DNA of 64,000 bases, from positions 1,847,895 through 1,911,894 of the forward strand of contig CBDFMY010000003.1 in the NCBI GenBank assembly GCA_965249835.1. Reading direction: 5' to 3'. Shown in pieces: positions 42,601 through 57,600 of this stretch; the first letter of the stretch is position 1, and every line of letters starts with the position of its first letter. The notes beneath the pieces are model-generated. The model saw only the letters and a program-made list of their open reading frames with translations, had not been told where the DNA came from and made no database searches. The position numbers and the translations under genes were made by a program. This DNA is from JAHRAW01 sp965249835. GTDB lineage: Bacteria; Pseudomonadota; Gammaproteobacteria; Arenicellales; Poriferihabitantaceae.

Positions 42601-45600
42601 TCCTACACCCTGATCCTTGCCGCGGGCGCAGTAACCGACCGGGCAGGCAATCCCGGTCCCGCCGCCATAGCGCGTGCAAATGGCACGGCAAACTATGCGC
42701 CGTCTGCCAATGCCGGAGCCGATGCTACTGCAGTTGCCGACACCGAAGTGACGCTGGACGGCTCTGCTACCAGCGATTCCAATGACAATATGCTGACTTA
42801 CGCTTGGGTGCATACCTTGACCGATGACAGCGCGCCTGCGCCGGCAGCGGTAATCGTCTTGACCGATGCCGACACCGACGCCCCGACCTTCACGCCTACC
42901 GCGGCCGGGGCTTATACCTTTGAACTGACCGTCACCGATGATGGCACGCCCCCGGCAAGCGGCACCGACACGGTAGTCATCACCGTGACCGCCCCGACCG
43001 TGACCAACACCGCGCCGGTTGCCAATGCCGGGTCCGAGCAAGATGTGGAGACCAACGAGGAAGTAACCCTGGACGGCTCCGGCAGCAGCGACCCCGATGC
43101 GGGCGATACGCTGACTTACGCCTGGACGCACACCATGACCGATGGCAACCCGCCCGCGCCTGAAGCGGTAATCGCCTTGACCAATGCCAACACGCTCACC
43201 CCGACCTTCACACCTACCGCGGCTGGGGCTTATACCTTTGAACTGACCGTCACCGATGATTTCAACCCGCCGGCAAGCCGCGCCGACACGGTAGTCATCA
43301 CCGTCACCGCGCCGGCCGTGACCCTGCCGGCGACGCCGAGCATCGCCCTGGCTGTGGACACCGGTGCTGATACCAGCGATGGCGTCACCGGCAATGGCTT
43401 GGTGAATGTGACTCTGGCGAGCGATTTTGATCCCAGCAGGGACACCTGGCATTACTCCATCGATGGCAGTGACCCCGGCACCGCCGGCACCAACCCCGCC
43501 ACCGGCACCGACGCCAGTTTCACCCTGGATGAGGGCGTGTATGACGCTGATGATGTGCAGGTGCGCCAGACCGTGAACAGTGTCCCATCTGCCGTTGCCA
43601 GACTCAGCGCGGTTACCATCGACACCACCGCACCGGTCATCACCGTGGACCCGGATGCCGTAGATGTTACCCACGGCAGCGGCACTTACAACGATCAGGG
43701 CGTGACTGTGGATACCGGCGAGACCCTGGTAACGACTATTGCCGGACCCGACGGTTCGGCAGTGGACAGGGTGGACACCAACACCGCCGGGGAATACACC
43801 CTTACCTACGATGCGCAGGACGCCGCCGGTAATAATGCCGTGCAGGTAACCCGCACCGTCACCGTGAGCGAGCCGCCCACAAACATTGCGCCGATTGCCC
43901 GCGCCGGAGACGATGCTAATGCAGTTGCCGGCATGGAAGTCACCCTGAACGGCTCTAATAGCAGCGATGGCGATGGTCACCCGCTGACATATTCATGGAC
44001 GCATACCTCAACCGATAGCAGCACGCCCGACCCGGTAATCACCTTGACTGATGACGACACTGCCGCCCCGACCTTCATCGCGCCTGCCGCGCCCGGGGCT
44101 TATGCCTTCACCCTGACCGTCACCGATACTTTCGACCCCCCGGCAAGCGACAGCGACACGGTAGTCATCACCGTGACGACCCCACCTGCTACTCCCGCAC
44201 TTACACTGGGAGCAGTTACTGATACCAGCATAATGCTCTCATGGGCTGCGGTGGATAATGCCGCCAGTTACACCCTGACCAGAATTGTTGATGGCGGTGC
44301 TAATGTTGAAGTGGCAACAACAACCCCTGAACTGACTGCCACCGATACTGGCTTGACTGCTGCAACCGATTACAAATATGTCATCACAGCAACAAATTCT
44401 GCCGGGACAAGTGCTGCTTCTGCCGAGTTTACTGCAAGGACTGAGGCTGCCCCAACTCCACCTGCTACTCCCACACTTACACTGGGAGCAGTCACTGATA
44501 CCAGCATAACGCTCTCATGGGCTGCGGTGGATAATGCCGCCAGTTATACCCTGACCAGAGTTGTTGATGGCGGTGCTAATGTACCAGTGGCAACAGCAAC
44601 CAATGAACTGACTGCCACTGATACTGGCTTAACTCCTGAGACAGCATACAAGTATGTCGTTACCGCAACAAACTCTGCCGGGACAAGTGCTGCTTCTAAC
44701 GAGGTTGATGCAAGGACCGCACCGGGCACAACCCCCCTGGTGCTGAGCGGCGAGGTGCCTGACCAACACTACATCGTGGGCACCGTGAGCACCCCCCTGT
44801 TTCTGCCGGAAGCCAGCGGCGGCACCAGGTTTCTGCCGGAACCCAGCGGCGACAACAGCCCATACGAGTACACCCTGACCGGGCCGGCCGGCGCCGCCCT
44901 GCCGGCGGGTCTGAGATTTACCAAAACCGTCCGCAGGCTGACCAGCGAGCCGACCGTGCCGAGCCTGCCGGGGGGGAGCATCGTGCTGACCTACACGGCG
45001 ACCGACGCCAACGGCGAAACCGTCCGCCAGACCTTCACCGTGACCGTGACCGAGCCGGTGGCAATCGCCCTGGTGCTACCGCCGCCGCCGCCCCTGCAGG
45101 TCTATGGCCTGAACACGATGATTATCCCCCTAATCCTGCCGGAAGCGACCGGCGGCACCGCGCCCCTGGCCTACACCATGACCGGCCCGCTCGATGTCCT
45201 GGGTCTGACCTTTAATGGGGCAAGCCGCACGCTGTCCGGCACGCCGATCGCGGTGGCGAGGTTCGCCACCCTGTTCTACACGGTGACCGACGCCAACGGC
45301 GTCATCGTCAATCAGCGCATTCGTCTCGCCGTGACCGCCGGCTTGGCACTGAACGCGCCGCCCTTCCAGACCTATACCGTGAACACGCCGATCACCGACC
45401 TGGTCCTGCCGGAAGCGGCCGGCGGCCTCGGCGCACTGACCTACTCCCTGACCGGGCCGGAGGACGCCACCCTCCCGACGGGCTCCGGTCCCCTGCCGGC
45501 GGGCCTGAGCTTTAACGACGAGACCCGCACGCTGTTCGGCACACCGACCGAGGAGGTGGAGGGCTTCACCCTGATCTACACGGTGACCGACGCCGGGAGA

Positions 45601-48600
45601 GCTGGGGCCGAGGCCGAATTCAGTCGGGTATTTGGGGTCGACGTGATGGCCGCCGTACTGTCCACGGATGCGACCTTGTCGGGTTTGACAATTTCGCAAG
45701 GCGCTTTGATGCCCGCCTTTACTGCGAACAACTTGCCTTACACCGCCACCGTGCCGAATAATGTGGATAGCATTACGGTGACGCTGACCGCGACTGACTC
45801 CGCCGCGAGAGTGGAGGTGGTTGTGGAAGGTGTGCAAATTGCCCAAGGCACAGGAGGGGTAACGGCTAATCTGAGTCTGGCTACAGTGGGTGCCGCCGGC
45901 AACGGCATCGACATTGAGGTCACCGCCGAGGACGGCAGCACCAGACAAAACTACACCCTCGCCGTGACTCGCTCCGACAACATCGCGCCGACCGCCAATG
46001 CCGGGCAAGCACAAACTGATGCGGTTGCTGGCACGTTCGTGACGCTGGACGGCTCCGCCAGCGACGACCCCGATGGGATGAACGATGCGCTGACTTACGC
46101 CTGGACGCATACCCTGACCGGTAGCAGCGCGCCCGGCACGCCCATCGTCCTGGCAGCCACCGCCACCCCGACCTTCACGCCCACCACGGTGGGGGTTTAT
46201 ACCTTTGCACTGATCGTCACCGATGCCGGCACGCCCCCGGTGCCAAGCACCAACGCCGCCACGGTAGTCATCACCGCAACCGGGGCGGACGTGACCCTGC
46301 CGGCGACGCCGACCATTGCCCTGGCTGCGGACACCGGTGCCGATAGCGATGGCATCACCAGCAATGGCGTGGTCAATGTGATTGGTCTGGCCACTGGCGC
46401 CACCTGGAAATACATCATCAACGGCACACCCAGCGCAGTCTTTGATTCCACCACCACCACCACCTTCACCCTGGATGAAGGCGTGTATGCCGTTGACGAG
46501 GTGCAGGTCGTGCAGACCGTGAGCGGTGTGGACTCCGCGCCCGCCACCTTTGCCAGGCAGATTACCGTGGACATCACCGCGCCGACCGTGGCGACCTTTG
46601 ACACCATTGACGTCCAAGGCACGGTTGGCACGCCGCAGACGCACCCCATCACCTTCTCCGAAGCGGTAACTGGTTTGGACGCGACTGATTTCATCGTTTC
46701 CAGCCTCATTGCGCCGTCCGGTGACATCGTGGTGGATAGTGTGGCCGACTCCGGCGACCAGACCACCTACACCATTACCTTCACCCCGGCCGTGCCCACG
46801 GTAGCCTTCAGCCTGACCCTTCCCATAGACAGCGTGGCCGACCTCGCCGGCAACACCGGTCCCGCCATGGTAGCGATGGTAACTGGCTCCGCCGTCGCAC
46901 CTGCGTCCACGGATGCGACCTTGTCGGGTTTGACCATTGCCGAGGGCGGTAACGACGTGCCTCTGGATCAGGCCTTCGTGTCTGGCACCCTGACCGGCTA
47001 CACCGCCACCGTGCCGAATAATGTGGCAAGCGTTACGGTAACGCCGACCACGACTGACGACAACGCAACCGTGACTGTGAACGGCACGGCGGTCACCGGC
47101 GAAGCCCCCGGTGTTTCGGTTGCCCTGAATGTTGATGCAAACGACATCACCATCGTGGTCACCGCCGAGGACGGCACTGCCACCCAAACCTACACCGTCG
47201 CCGTGACCCGCACCGCCAACACCGCGCCGAGAATCACCAGAACCGCTGGCGATGATACAGTGAGTTATGCCGAGGACCGCACCAATGCAGTGTGGGACTA
47301 CGACGCGACCGATGCCGATGCCGCGGATACCGACATCATCTGGTCGTATGGTGGCGCGGATGGGGATTTGCTTGCGGTTGATAGGGATGGCGTATTGACT
47401 TTCAACACCCCGCCGAACTTTGAAGTGCCAACCGATAACGGTGGCAACCATGTTTATGACCTCACCATTACCGCCAGCGATAGGGGCACGCCGCCGATGA
47501 CAGACAGACTGACGGTAACGGTGACGGTTACCAATGTGGCAGAGGAGGGCACGGCAACCATCGCCGGCATCGTTCAGGTCAGGCAGGAATTGACCGCCGC
47601 CGCGACCGACCCGGATGCCGTCACCCCGAGCAACCCGAATGGCGATGTTACCGGCACCAATTATCGTTGGGAAAGCGAGCCAACGGAATTAGGCAGTACC
47701 GCCACCGAGATCGCCAATGGCCCATCCGCTACCTATGTACTGAAGCCAGCCGATAGCGGCAAGACCATTAGAGTCGGGGTCACCTATGCCGAGGAAGGCC
47801 GCACCCAAAATGCCAGGAGCGACAAGACCACCCCCGTGATTGCCGCGCCCGACACCACCGCGCCGACCGTGACCCTCGGCGACATTGACCCAGGTGTGGT
47901 TGGCACGGCGCAGGATTACGCCATCACCTTCTCCGAGGAGGTGACCGGTTTGGCAGCGAGTGATTTCGGTGCTTCCGATGATGTTACGGTGAATAGCGTG
48001 ACCCCGGCAAGCGGCCCCAGCACCACCTACACCATCAGCATCACCCCGAACGGGATAGCCTTCGACCTGATCCTTGCCGCCGACAGCGTGATGGACACCG
48101 CCGCCACCCCGAATATGGGCCCCGCGACCGCGGCGACCGCGACCGGCACCGCCGCCGTTGCCCTTATCTTTGCCACAGCGCCCGCGTTCACCACCAACAA
48201 CGCCGACACACAACGCGCCAAAGCCGGCGACATCCTGACCCTTGCTTTCACGGTCAATGTGGCATTGGCAAGCGACCCGGTTGTCACCATCGCCGGGCAG
48301 TCCATCACCGCGACAAAAGGCAGTGGCAATGATTACACCGCGACCTACACGGTGCTCGTGGATGATGTTACTGACGGCGCGGCGGTGAGATATAGCACTG
48401 GCATACTGACCGCCGCCGCTGGACCCGACAGTAATACCCAACAGGTAGATGGCCAGAGTGTGATTCTAATTGATTTGACCGCGCCAGCCATCACCCTGAC
48501 TGGTGGCGACGCGCCTGACGCGCCTGTCGTTCTGACTGTGGGCGAGGCATACACAGAGCTGGGTGCCACCGCCACGGATAATGTGGATGCCGATGTCGCC

Positions 48601-51600
48601 ACGCCCACCCCGAGTGGCACAGTGGACACCGCCGCCGCCGCGGAATACACCGTCACCTACACCGCCACCGACCGCGCCGGCAATGTCGCCACGCGCACCC
48701 GCACCGTCACCGTGCGCGAGCCGACCGCGAGCGTAGCCCTTGCCATTAGCGGGGGACCCACGCTCACCAGCGATAACGCCGTCAATAGTGATTACGCCAG
48801 AGACGGCGACACCCTGACCCTGACCTTCACGCTCAATCAGGCATTGGAAAGCACCCCGGAAGTGACCATCGCCGGGCAGACCGCCACGGTGGTAAACACG
48901 GGCAATGATTACACCGCAACCTACACGGTGGTCGCGGCAGATGTTACCGACGGCGCGGCGGTGTATGACATTGGCGCAATGGCCGCCGCCGGTGATGACA
49001 CCAATACCCTTAACCCGGACCAGGCTACCAGTACGATTCTAATGGATGTGACCGTGCCAACCGTAACCGACTTCGGCGACATTGACCGCGGTTTGGCTAA
49101 CGTCGTGCGGATGGGCGACCTCACCTTCTCCGAACCGGTGACCGATTTGGTAGCGGGTGATTTCAACCCTGCCAACGATTTCAGGGTGAGCGACGTTACC
49201 CCGAACAGCGGCTTCAACACCGTCTATACCATCACCTTCACCGCGGTAGATACACCCTACCGCCTGCGCCTTAACGCCGACGCAGTAACCGATCGGGCAG
49301 GTAACGCTTCGGCAGAGGTGAGAGAAGGTGGCACGGCAAACTTTGCGCCGTCTGCCAATGCCGGAGCGGATGCTAATGCAGTTGCCGGCACCCTGGTAAC
49401 CCTGAACGGCTCTGCCAGCGATGGCGATGGTCACGTGCTGACATACAGATGGGAGCATACCTTGACCAATGGCGGCACGCCCGCGCCTGTAGCGGTAATC
49501 ACCTTGAGCAATGCCGGCACCCGCAGCCCGACCTTCACCGCGCCTACCGCGGCCGGGACCTATACCTTCACCCTGACCGCTACGGATACTTTCGACCCCC
49601 CGGCAAGCGGCACCGACACGGTAGTCATCACCGTGACGCCAGCCCCAACTCCACTGGCTACTCCGGCACTTGTTCTCGGCGCAGTCACTGATACCAGCAT
49701 AGAGATTACCTGGGGTGCGGTGGATAATGCCGACAGTTATACCCTGACCCGAATTGTTGTAGGCGAAGATGATGTTGAAGTGGCAACAGGCAATGTATTG
49801 ACTGCCATTGATGAGAACTTGGAACCTGCAACCGATTACCAATATGTCATTACCGCAACAAATTCTGATGGGACAAGTGACCCTTCCGCCGAGTTTGCTG
49901 CCAGGACTGATGCAACACCAACTGCACCGGCTACTCCGGTACTTGTTTTCGGAGAAGTCACTGATACCAGCATAGAGATTACATGGGGTGCGGTGGATAA
50001 TGCCGACAGTTATACCCTGACCAGAATTGTTGCAGGCGAGGGTAATAATGTAGTAGTGGCAACAGGCAATGTATTGACTGCCACGGATACTGGCTTGACT
50101 GCTGACACAGAGTATAAGTATGTCATTGTCGCAACAAATTCTGTTGGGACAGGTACTCCTTCCGCCGAGTTTACTGCCAGGACCTCAGTACCTGTCGTGA
50201 CCGACACCACCCCGCCGATGGTGGAGACCTTTGACAACATCACCGACGTCGGTGTGATTGGCACCGAACAGACGCACACTATCACCTTCGACGAGGCGGT
50301 TACCGGTTTGGAAGTGAGTGATTTCGGCACTTCCAGTGAGGTCACGGTGAATAGCGTGACCCCGGACAGCGGCCCCAGCACCACCTACACCATCGCCTTC
50401 ACCCCGAACGCGGCAGACTTTACCCTGATTCTTGCCGCGAATAGCGTGGACGACACCGCCACCAGCCCGAACACGGGCCCCGCGACCGCGGAGAGCGCGA
50501 CCGGCACGGCGACACCGGCACCGGACACCACCGCGCCGATGGTGGAGACCTTTGACAACATCACCGACGTCGGTGTGATTGGCACCGAACAGACGCACAC
50601 TATCACCTTCGACGAGGCGGTTACCGGTTTGGAAGTGAGTGATTTCGGCACTTCCAGTGAGGTCACGGTGAATAGCGTGACCCCGGACAGCGGCCCCAGC
50701 ACCACCTACACCATCGCCTTCACCCCGAACGCGGCAGACTTTACCCTGATTCTTGCCGCGAATAGCGTGGACGACACCGCCACCAGCCCGAACACGGGCC
50801 CCGCGACCGCGGAGAGCGCGACCGGCACGGCGACACCGGCACCGGACACCACCGCGCCGATGGTGGAGACCTTTGACAACATCACCGACGTCGGTGTGAT
50901 TGGCACCGAACAGACGCACACTATCACCTTCGACGAGGCGGTTACCGGTTTGGAAGTGAGTGATTTCGGCACTTCCAGTGAGGTCACGGTGAATAGCGTG
51001 ACCCCGGACAGCGGCCCCAGCACCACCTACACCATCGCCTTCACCCCGAACGCGGCAGACTTTACCCTGATTCTTGCCGCGAATAGCGTGGACGACACCG
51101 CCACCAGCCCGAACACGGGCCCCGCGACCGCGGAGAGCGCGACCGGCACGGCGACACCGGCACCGGACACCACCGCGCCGATGGTGGAGACCTTTGACAA
51201 CATCACCGACGTCGGTGTGATTGGCACCGAACAGACGCACACTATCACCTTCGACGAGGCGGTTACCGGTTTGGAAGTGAGTGATTTCGGCACTTCCAGT
51301 GAGGTCACGGTGAATAGCGTGACCCCGGACAGCGGCCCCAGCACCACCTACACCATCGCCTTCACCCCGAACGCGGCAGACTTTACCCTGACCCTTGCCG
51401 CAGACAGCGTGGACGACACCGCCACCAGCCCGAACACGGGCCCCGCGACCGCGGAGAGCGCGACCGGCACGGCGACACCGGCACCGGACACCACCGCGCC
51501 GATGGTGGAGACCTTTGACAACATCACCGACGTCGGTGTGATTGGCACCGAACAGACGCACACTATCACCTTCGACGAGGCGGTTACCGGTTTGGAAGTG

Positions 51601-54600
51601 AGTGATTTCGGCACTTCCAGTGAGGTCACGGTGAATAGCGTGACCCCGGACAGCGGCCCCAGCACCACCTACACCATCGCCTTCACCCCGAACGCGGCAG
51701 ACTTTACCCTGACCCTTGCCGCAGACAGCGTGGACGACACCGCCACCAGCCCGAACACGGGCCCCGCGAACGCGGAGAGCGCGACCGGCACGGCGACACC
51801 GGCACCGGACACCACCGCGCCGATGGTGGAGACCTTTGACAACATCACCGACGTCGGTGTGATTGGCACCGAACAGACGCACACTATCACCTTCGACGAG
51901 GCGGTTACCGGTTTGGAAGTGAGTGATTTCGGCACTTCCAGTGAGGTCACGGTGAATAGCGTGACCCCGGACAGCGGCCCCAGCACCACCTACACCATCG
52001 CCTTCACCCCGAACGCGGCAGACTTTACCCTGACCCTTGCCGCAGACAGCGTGGACGACACCGCCACCAGCCCGAACACGGGCCCCGCGAACGCGGAGAA
52101 CGCGACCGGCAGTGCCACCACCGTGACCGTGGAAACCCCGGTAATCACCGGGCTGAGAGCCGATGTGCTGACGGACAAAGAAATGACCATCCTGAACTGG
52201 GATGCCTACCAGTATGATGCTGCCGGCACCGAGACGACCTATACCGGGGAATACGTCATTGAGGGGTACCTCTCCCGTGAGCCGGGGGATACCCCGCCTT
52301 TGGATGCTGTTTTTACCGCAAGCGGACAAACCACTAGCGGTGGTGACACCGACCACACCTGGCAGGCTGGCTTCGGGGCTAGATTCTATCGGATCAGTAT
52401 TACCGACCCGACTGACAGCGCCCAAAAACTATACAGTAATATCGTGAAAGCCTCCGAGTTGCGCACGATAACCAATGACCGCAGCCTGGCACCGTTGAAT
52501 CCGCAATTTTCTTACCATGTGGCGGCAACGGGTGCCACCACCCTGGACTTCCAATACTTCCCGCCCGGTGGCGGCCGCGGGGCCCTACCGGCTAACTATG
52601 TTGCCGCGCCCGGTGTCTTGACCTCGTTGGCGAGCGGCACCACCGCCGACGGCGGCAGGCTGGAGGTGCGCTCAACCGACCGTCTATACCGACAATCTCC
52701 GGGCAATCCTGGCAGGGTAGCACTCTACCGATGTAGCACTGGCGGCGATATAAGAGGCGCTATATTGCGTGAAGTCATCTACACCCCGCCTGCCAGTGTG
52801 ACCCCTGACGACACCGAAGACTCCTTTAAGGTGTCGGTGCAGAGGGTCTTTATCCAAGCCAGGTCGGAATCCAGAGGGGTCTCGGGAGGAGGCGCGGGAA
52901 CGGGAGCGAGTGTGAACTGTTACGTCGACGGCGCGGCGGAGACGCAAACCATCACCCTGAGGCGCCCCATCACGCCGGTAGCCAGTGGCGCGGCAGCACC
53001 GAGTTATGCCGAGAACACCCCCGTCACCACGCCAGTGGCGACCTACACCACGGACGACACCAACAGCATCGCCTGGTCAGTCGGTGGCACGGATATGGAT
53101 TTCTTCTCGATTGACGACGACGGCGAATTGAGATTCATAAACCCGCCGGACTTTGAAGCACTAGCGAATGTCGACGGCGACAATGTGTATGACATCACCA
53201 TCACCGCTACCGAAACCGATGGTGTCCCAAGCAACCTGGCAAGCGCACCGCTGGCGGTTACGGTGAGGGTTACCAATGTGGATGAGGCGGGCGCCATCGG
53301 CGACATCGGCGGCAGCGCGCAGGTCGGCGTGGAATTGACCGCCGGCACAGTAACCGACCCGGATTCTGTCAGCGAGACGAGCGACCCGCCCAACTTGACC
53401 GGCGAGATTGCGACCAGCGCCATAGCAAGTTACGAATGGCAAAGCGCGCCGGGCGACACCACCAACCACGCCATTGACAGCGCCGCCTACGCTGCCATTG
53501 CCAGTGCCACCGATTCAACCTACACTCCGGCACCCGCCGATGAAGGCAGGCTTATTCGAGTCGTTGCCACTTACACCGATGGTGAGGGTAGCGGTAAAGA
53601 AGTCACCAGCAACCCGACCGCCGCCGTGCAGGCCGCGCCGGTGACCAAACCGGTTGTTACGGTTACGCCAGCATCGCCGATAGCATTTGCCGAAAATGCT
53701 ACGGGCACTGTGGCGACTTTCACTGCGACCCCAACTGGCACCAGAACCATTGCCAGTTACGCCCTCGGCGGGGACGATGTGGATGACTTCGCCATCACTG
53801 ACGCCGGCGTCTTGACCTTCAGCGCCACGCCGGACTTTGAGGCGCCGACCGATGAGGGCACCAATAACGTTTATGCAATCACCATCACCGCCACCGACAG
53901 CGCGGGCGAGACCAGCGACGAGATTGCGGTCACGGTGAGGGTTACCGATGTGGATGAAGACGGCACAAACCGGGCACCAGTGGTGACCATTACCACCACC
54001 GACCTAAGTGAGGCGCGGTATAACGAGGCCTTTACCTTGATCGGTGAAGGTACCGACCCGGACGGTTCCGACACAGCCCTCTTCTTTACTTGGGAGCAGA
54101 TAAATTGCGGCGCGCGCGACGCGCCCGGATCCGTCACAATCGGTAAAATCGGTACACTGGTACCCGGCACAACGCATGGCGCTGCGGATTGCCCGAGGGT
54201 CACCTTGGATGTCGACCGCGACAAGCCCAGAACCGTATCCTTCACCGCGCCGGATGTCGCGGCCGACACCACGCTTACCTTCCGATTCACGGCGCGAGAT
54301 AAAATCGGCGACAACGATAGTAAGAGCGATAGCAAGACTGTGGACATCCGCCTTATCGCGCCGCTTTCCAGCATCGCTGGCGCCGCGGCGGTAGATTTTG
54401 CCGAGAATGAGTCGGATCTTGAGGTGGCAACCTACACCGCCAACCTTGCCGCCGCAAGAACCCTCGACGATAACGATAAAGTGCTGAGCGGTGCGGATGC
54501 GGCATGGTTTGATTTGACCGGCGCTGGCGACGCTCTCATCTTGAGTTTCAAGGCTTCGCCGAACTATGAAGCCCCAACCGACGCCGACGCCGACACCAAC

Positions 54601-57600
54601 GCAGACGGCGTCTATGAGGTCTCGCTGACCATCACCGACAGCGCAGGGGCGTCGTCAACCCGCGATGATATCCGCATCACGGTTACCGATGTGGCAGAGA
54701 CGGGCAGCATCGGGCCCATCGCCGGCACCGTTCAGGTCGGGCAGGTATTGGCCGCCGGCGCGGTGACCGACCCGGATGCCGTCACCCAGAGCAACCAGGC
54801 TGGCACGGTTGCGGTTGCCGACATCACCTACGAATGGCAAAGTTCGCCGTCCGACAGTAACACCTACACCGCTATCAGCGGCGCGACCGATTCAACCTAC
54901 CGACTGATAGACGCGGATGCAGGCAGGACCATTCAAGTCATCGCCACTTACGCTGACGCGCATGGCAGCCAATCTGTCACCAGCGCGCCGACCACCGACG
55001 CCGTGGCCACGGCCTCCGCTAATACGGCTCTGGCTACTTTGACCCTAATGGATAGTAACGGCGACACTGTGGCGTTGAATGAAACCGTCGCGCCCGCGAC
55101 ACTCGGTTATACCGCGACTGTGCCAAGTGATACGACCGTGTTCACGGTCACCGCGACTGCTGCTGACGCCAATGCGGAAGTGGATGTTGACGGTTCAGGT
55201 GCCAATTCCAAGGCAATTACATTCAGCGCATCACTCGGAACTTATACTCTTCGCATCAAAATTACCGCCGAGGACACAACAACCGAAGCAACCTATACCC
55301 TCCACATCACCCGCGCCAAAGTCACCGTGAATGCCGGCGCGGATCAACCTGATGTGCTGGAAAACACGACTGTGAATCTGGATGGCACCATCACCAATCC
55401 TGGCACCGACCCGGTCATTTTATGGACGCACACCGGGACCAATGGCTCACTGCCGTCCACCCCGCTGACCATCACCGGTTCGGACACGGAGGATGCGAGT
55501 TTCACCACGCCATATGTAACCGTCGACACCACCTTGACTTTTGAGTTGAGCGTGACCCTGTCCGGCGGCGAGCCCGTTACCGACACGGTGGACATCTTCA
55601 TCCCCAATGTGGCGCAACCGCGCGCCATTGCCAGCGTTGCCGTCAACGTGGGCTCGCCCGCCCATAGCGCCTTCGCGGTGTCCTGGACGCAAGGACCCGG
55701 CACCGACAAAGACCCGACCACCGGCTTTGATGTGGAATATAAAGTGACCGGCGCGGACGACAACACCTACACGGCTACGGTTGTCGTGGTGACTGACGAG
55801 ACCGCCGCCATCACCGGCTTGACGGCAGACACCGGCTACACTGTGCGCGTGCGCGCCAAAGCCGGCAGCGGCGCCACCGAAGAAGTGGCAGGCGATTATG
55901 TGACCAACACGGCAACGACCGCCGCTGACACAACAACAGCACCCGCCGCGCCGACCGGTTTGACGGCGGATGCGGGCGATACCACGGTCACGCTGACCTG
56001 GACGGCACCGAGCGCAACCGGCGGCGCGGCAATCACCGGCTATGAGGTTCGCCAAAGCACAACATCTGGAACTTATGACGATACCAATCCGTGGACAGCA
56101 ATTCCAAACAGTGCCACCGCGACCGAATACACCGTGACCGGCTTGACCAACGACGACACCTACTATTTTGAGGTGCGCGCGGTGAACTCGGTGGGCGCGG
56201 GCGAAGCGTCAAGCGAAGCCACCGCCACGCCGACACCACCGACCAAACCGACTGTTGTGGCACCAACACCGCCGATAACGTTCGCCGAAAATGATACGGC
56301 AGAAGTGCACGCCTTCACTGCGACCGCGCTTGACGGCAACACCATTACCGGCTTCGCCCTCGGCGGAACCGGAGTGGATGAGAATCTCTTCGATCTTACC
56401 AGTGGCGGCGTCTTGACCTTCAAGATCCCGCCGAACTATGAGATGCCGACCGATGCCGGCGGCGACAATGGGTATGACATCACCATCACCGCCACCGACA
56501 GCGCGAGCCAGACCAGCGACCCGCTGGCGGTAACGGTAACGGTTACCAATGTGGAAGAGGGCAGCGGCACGGTAACCATCAGCGGCGTTGCTCAGGTAGG
56601 GAAGGTATTGACCGCCGGCAGAGTAACCGATGACCCGGATGGCTTCGTTTCTGTTCAGAAGCACCAATGGCAGAGGGTGGACAGCGACGGCACCACCGAC
56701 ATCGGCACTGACCAAGACACCTACACGCCGGTGGCAGCCGATGAAGGCAGGAACATTCAAGTCCATGTCACCTACACCGACGAGGAAGGCAGCGGTAAAG
56801 AAGCCACCAGCGCGCGCACCGTCGCCGTGATTTCCGAGGCGGCACGCCCCCCATTTACACTCACCGCAGGCGCAATCACTTCTACCAGCGTTGTGATTAA
56901 CTGGAATCGTGAACCAGGGGGCACCGACCGCTATGAAGTGTATAGAGAGGATGTTAGACACGAAACTGTAAGCAACGAACGAGCCAGAACACACACTGAT
57001 GTGCTGAGAGTGGAACCTGGAACAACCTACACTTATCGTATCGAAGCAGTTAACTCATTTTTTGACCGTATTGCCACATCTAATGATCTGACTATCACTA
57101 CCCAGGCAGCGGATGCGACTCTGTCGGCTTTGACTCTTGCCGATAACAATGGTGCCGCGGTTGCTCTGGTGCCGGCGACCTTCGCGCCCGAAACCACGAC
57201 TTACACCGCCAGCGTGGCGACTGAGGTGATCAGCATCAGGATTAGGCCGACCGTGACTGACTTCCCGACCAACCCGGATGACCCCGCCGCCACCGTGACT
57301 GTGGACGACACAGCGGTTGTCAGCGGCGCACTCAGTGACGCGATTGCCCTGGTTCCTGGCGATAACACCATCCTCATCAAGGTCGCCGCCGAGGACACCA
57401 GCGTTACAAAAACCTACACCCTCATCGTCACCCGCGCCGAACCGCCGACCAAACCGACTGTTGTGGCGCCAACACCACCGATAGAATTTGCCGAGAATGG
57501 CGAGGGAGAAGTGCACCCTTTCACCACGACCTTAACTGGCACCAGAACCATTGCCAGTTTCGCCCTCGGCGGAACCGATGCGACTGCCTTTTCCATCACT

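Noticed and set aside
50203..52128. CRISPR array
   Set aside because: Units are 321 bp and coding throughout, with no short repeat-spacer pattern. The 21-bp array at 23,888-24,013 is also coding and has no spacers. No cas genes are present.
50185..52425. A 746-codon antisense ORF across the 321-bp repeats, and similar long - strand ORFs at 45,130-47,451, 41,725-43,980 and 58,672-60,045
   Set aside because: They are mirror images of a GC-rich, repetitive coding strand. They carry no recognisable domain, repeat with the 321-bp period, and lack promoters or ribosome sites.
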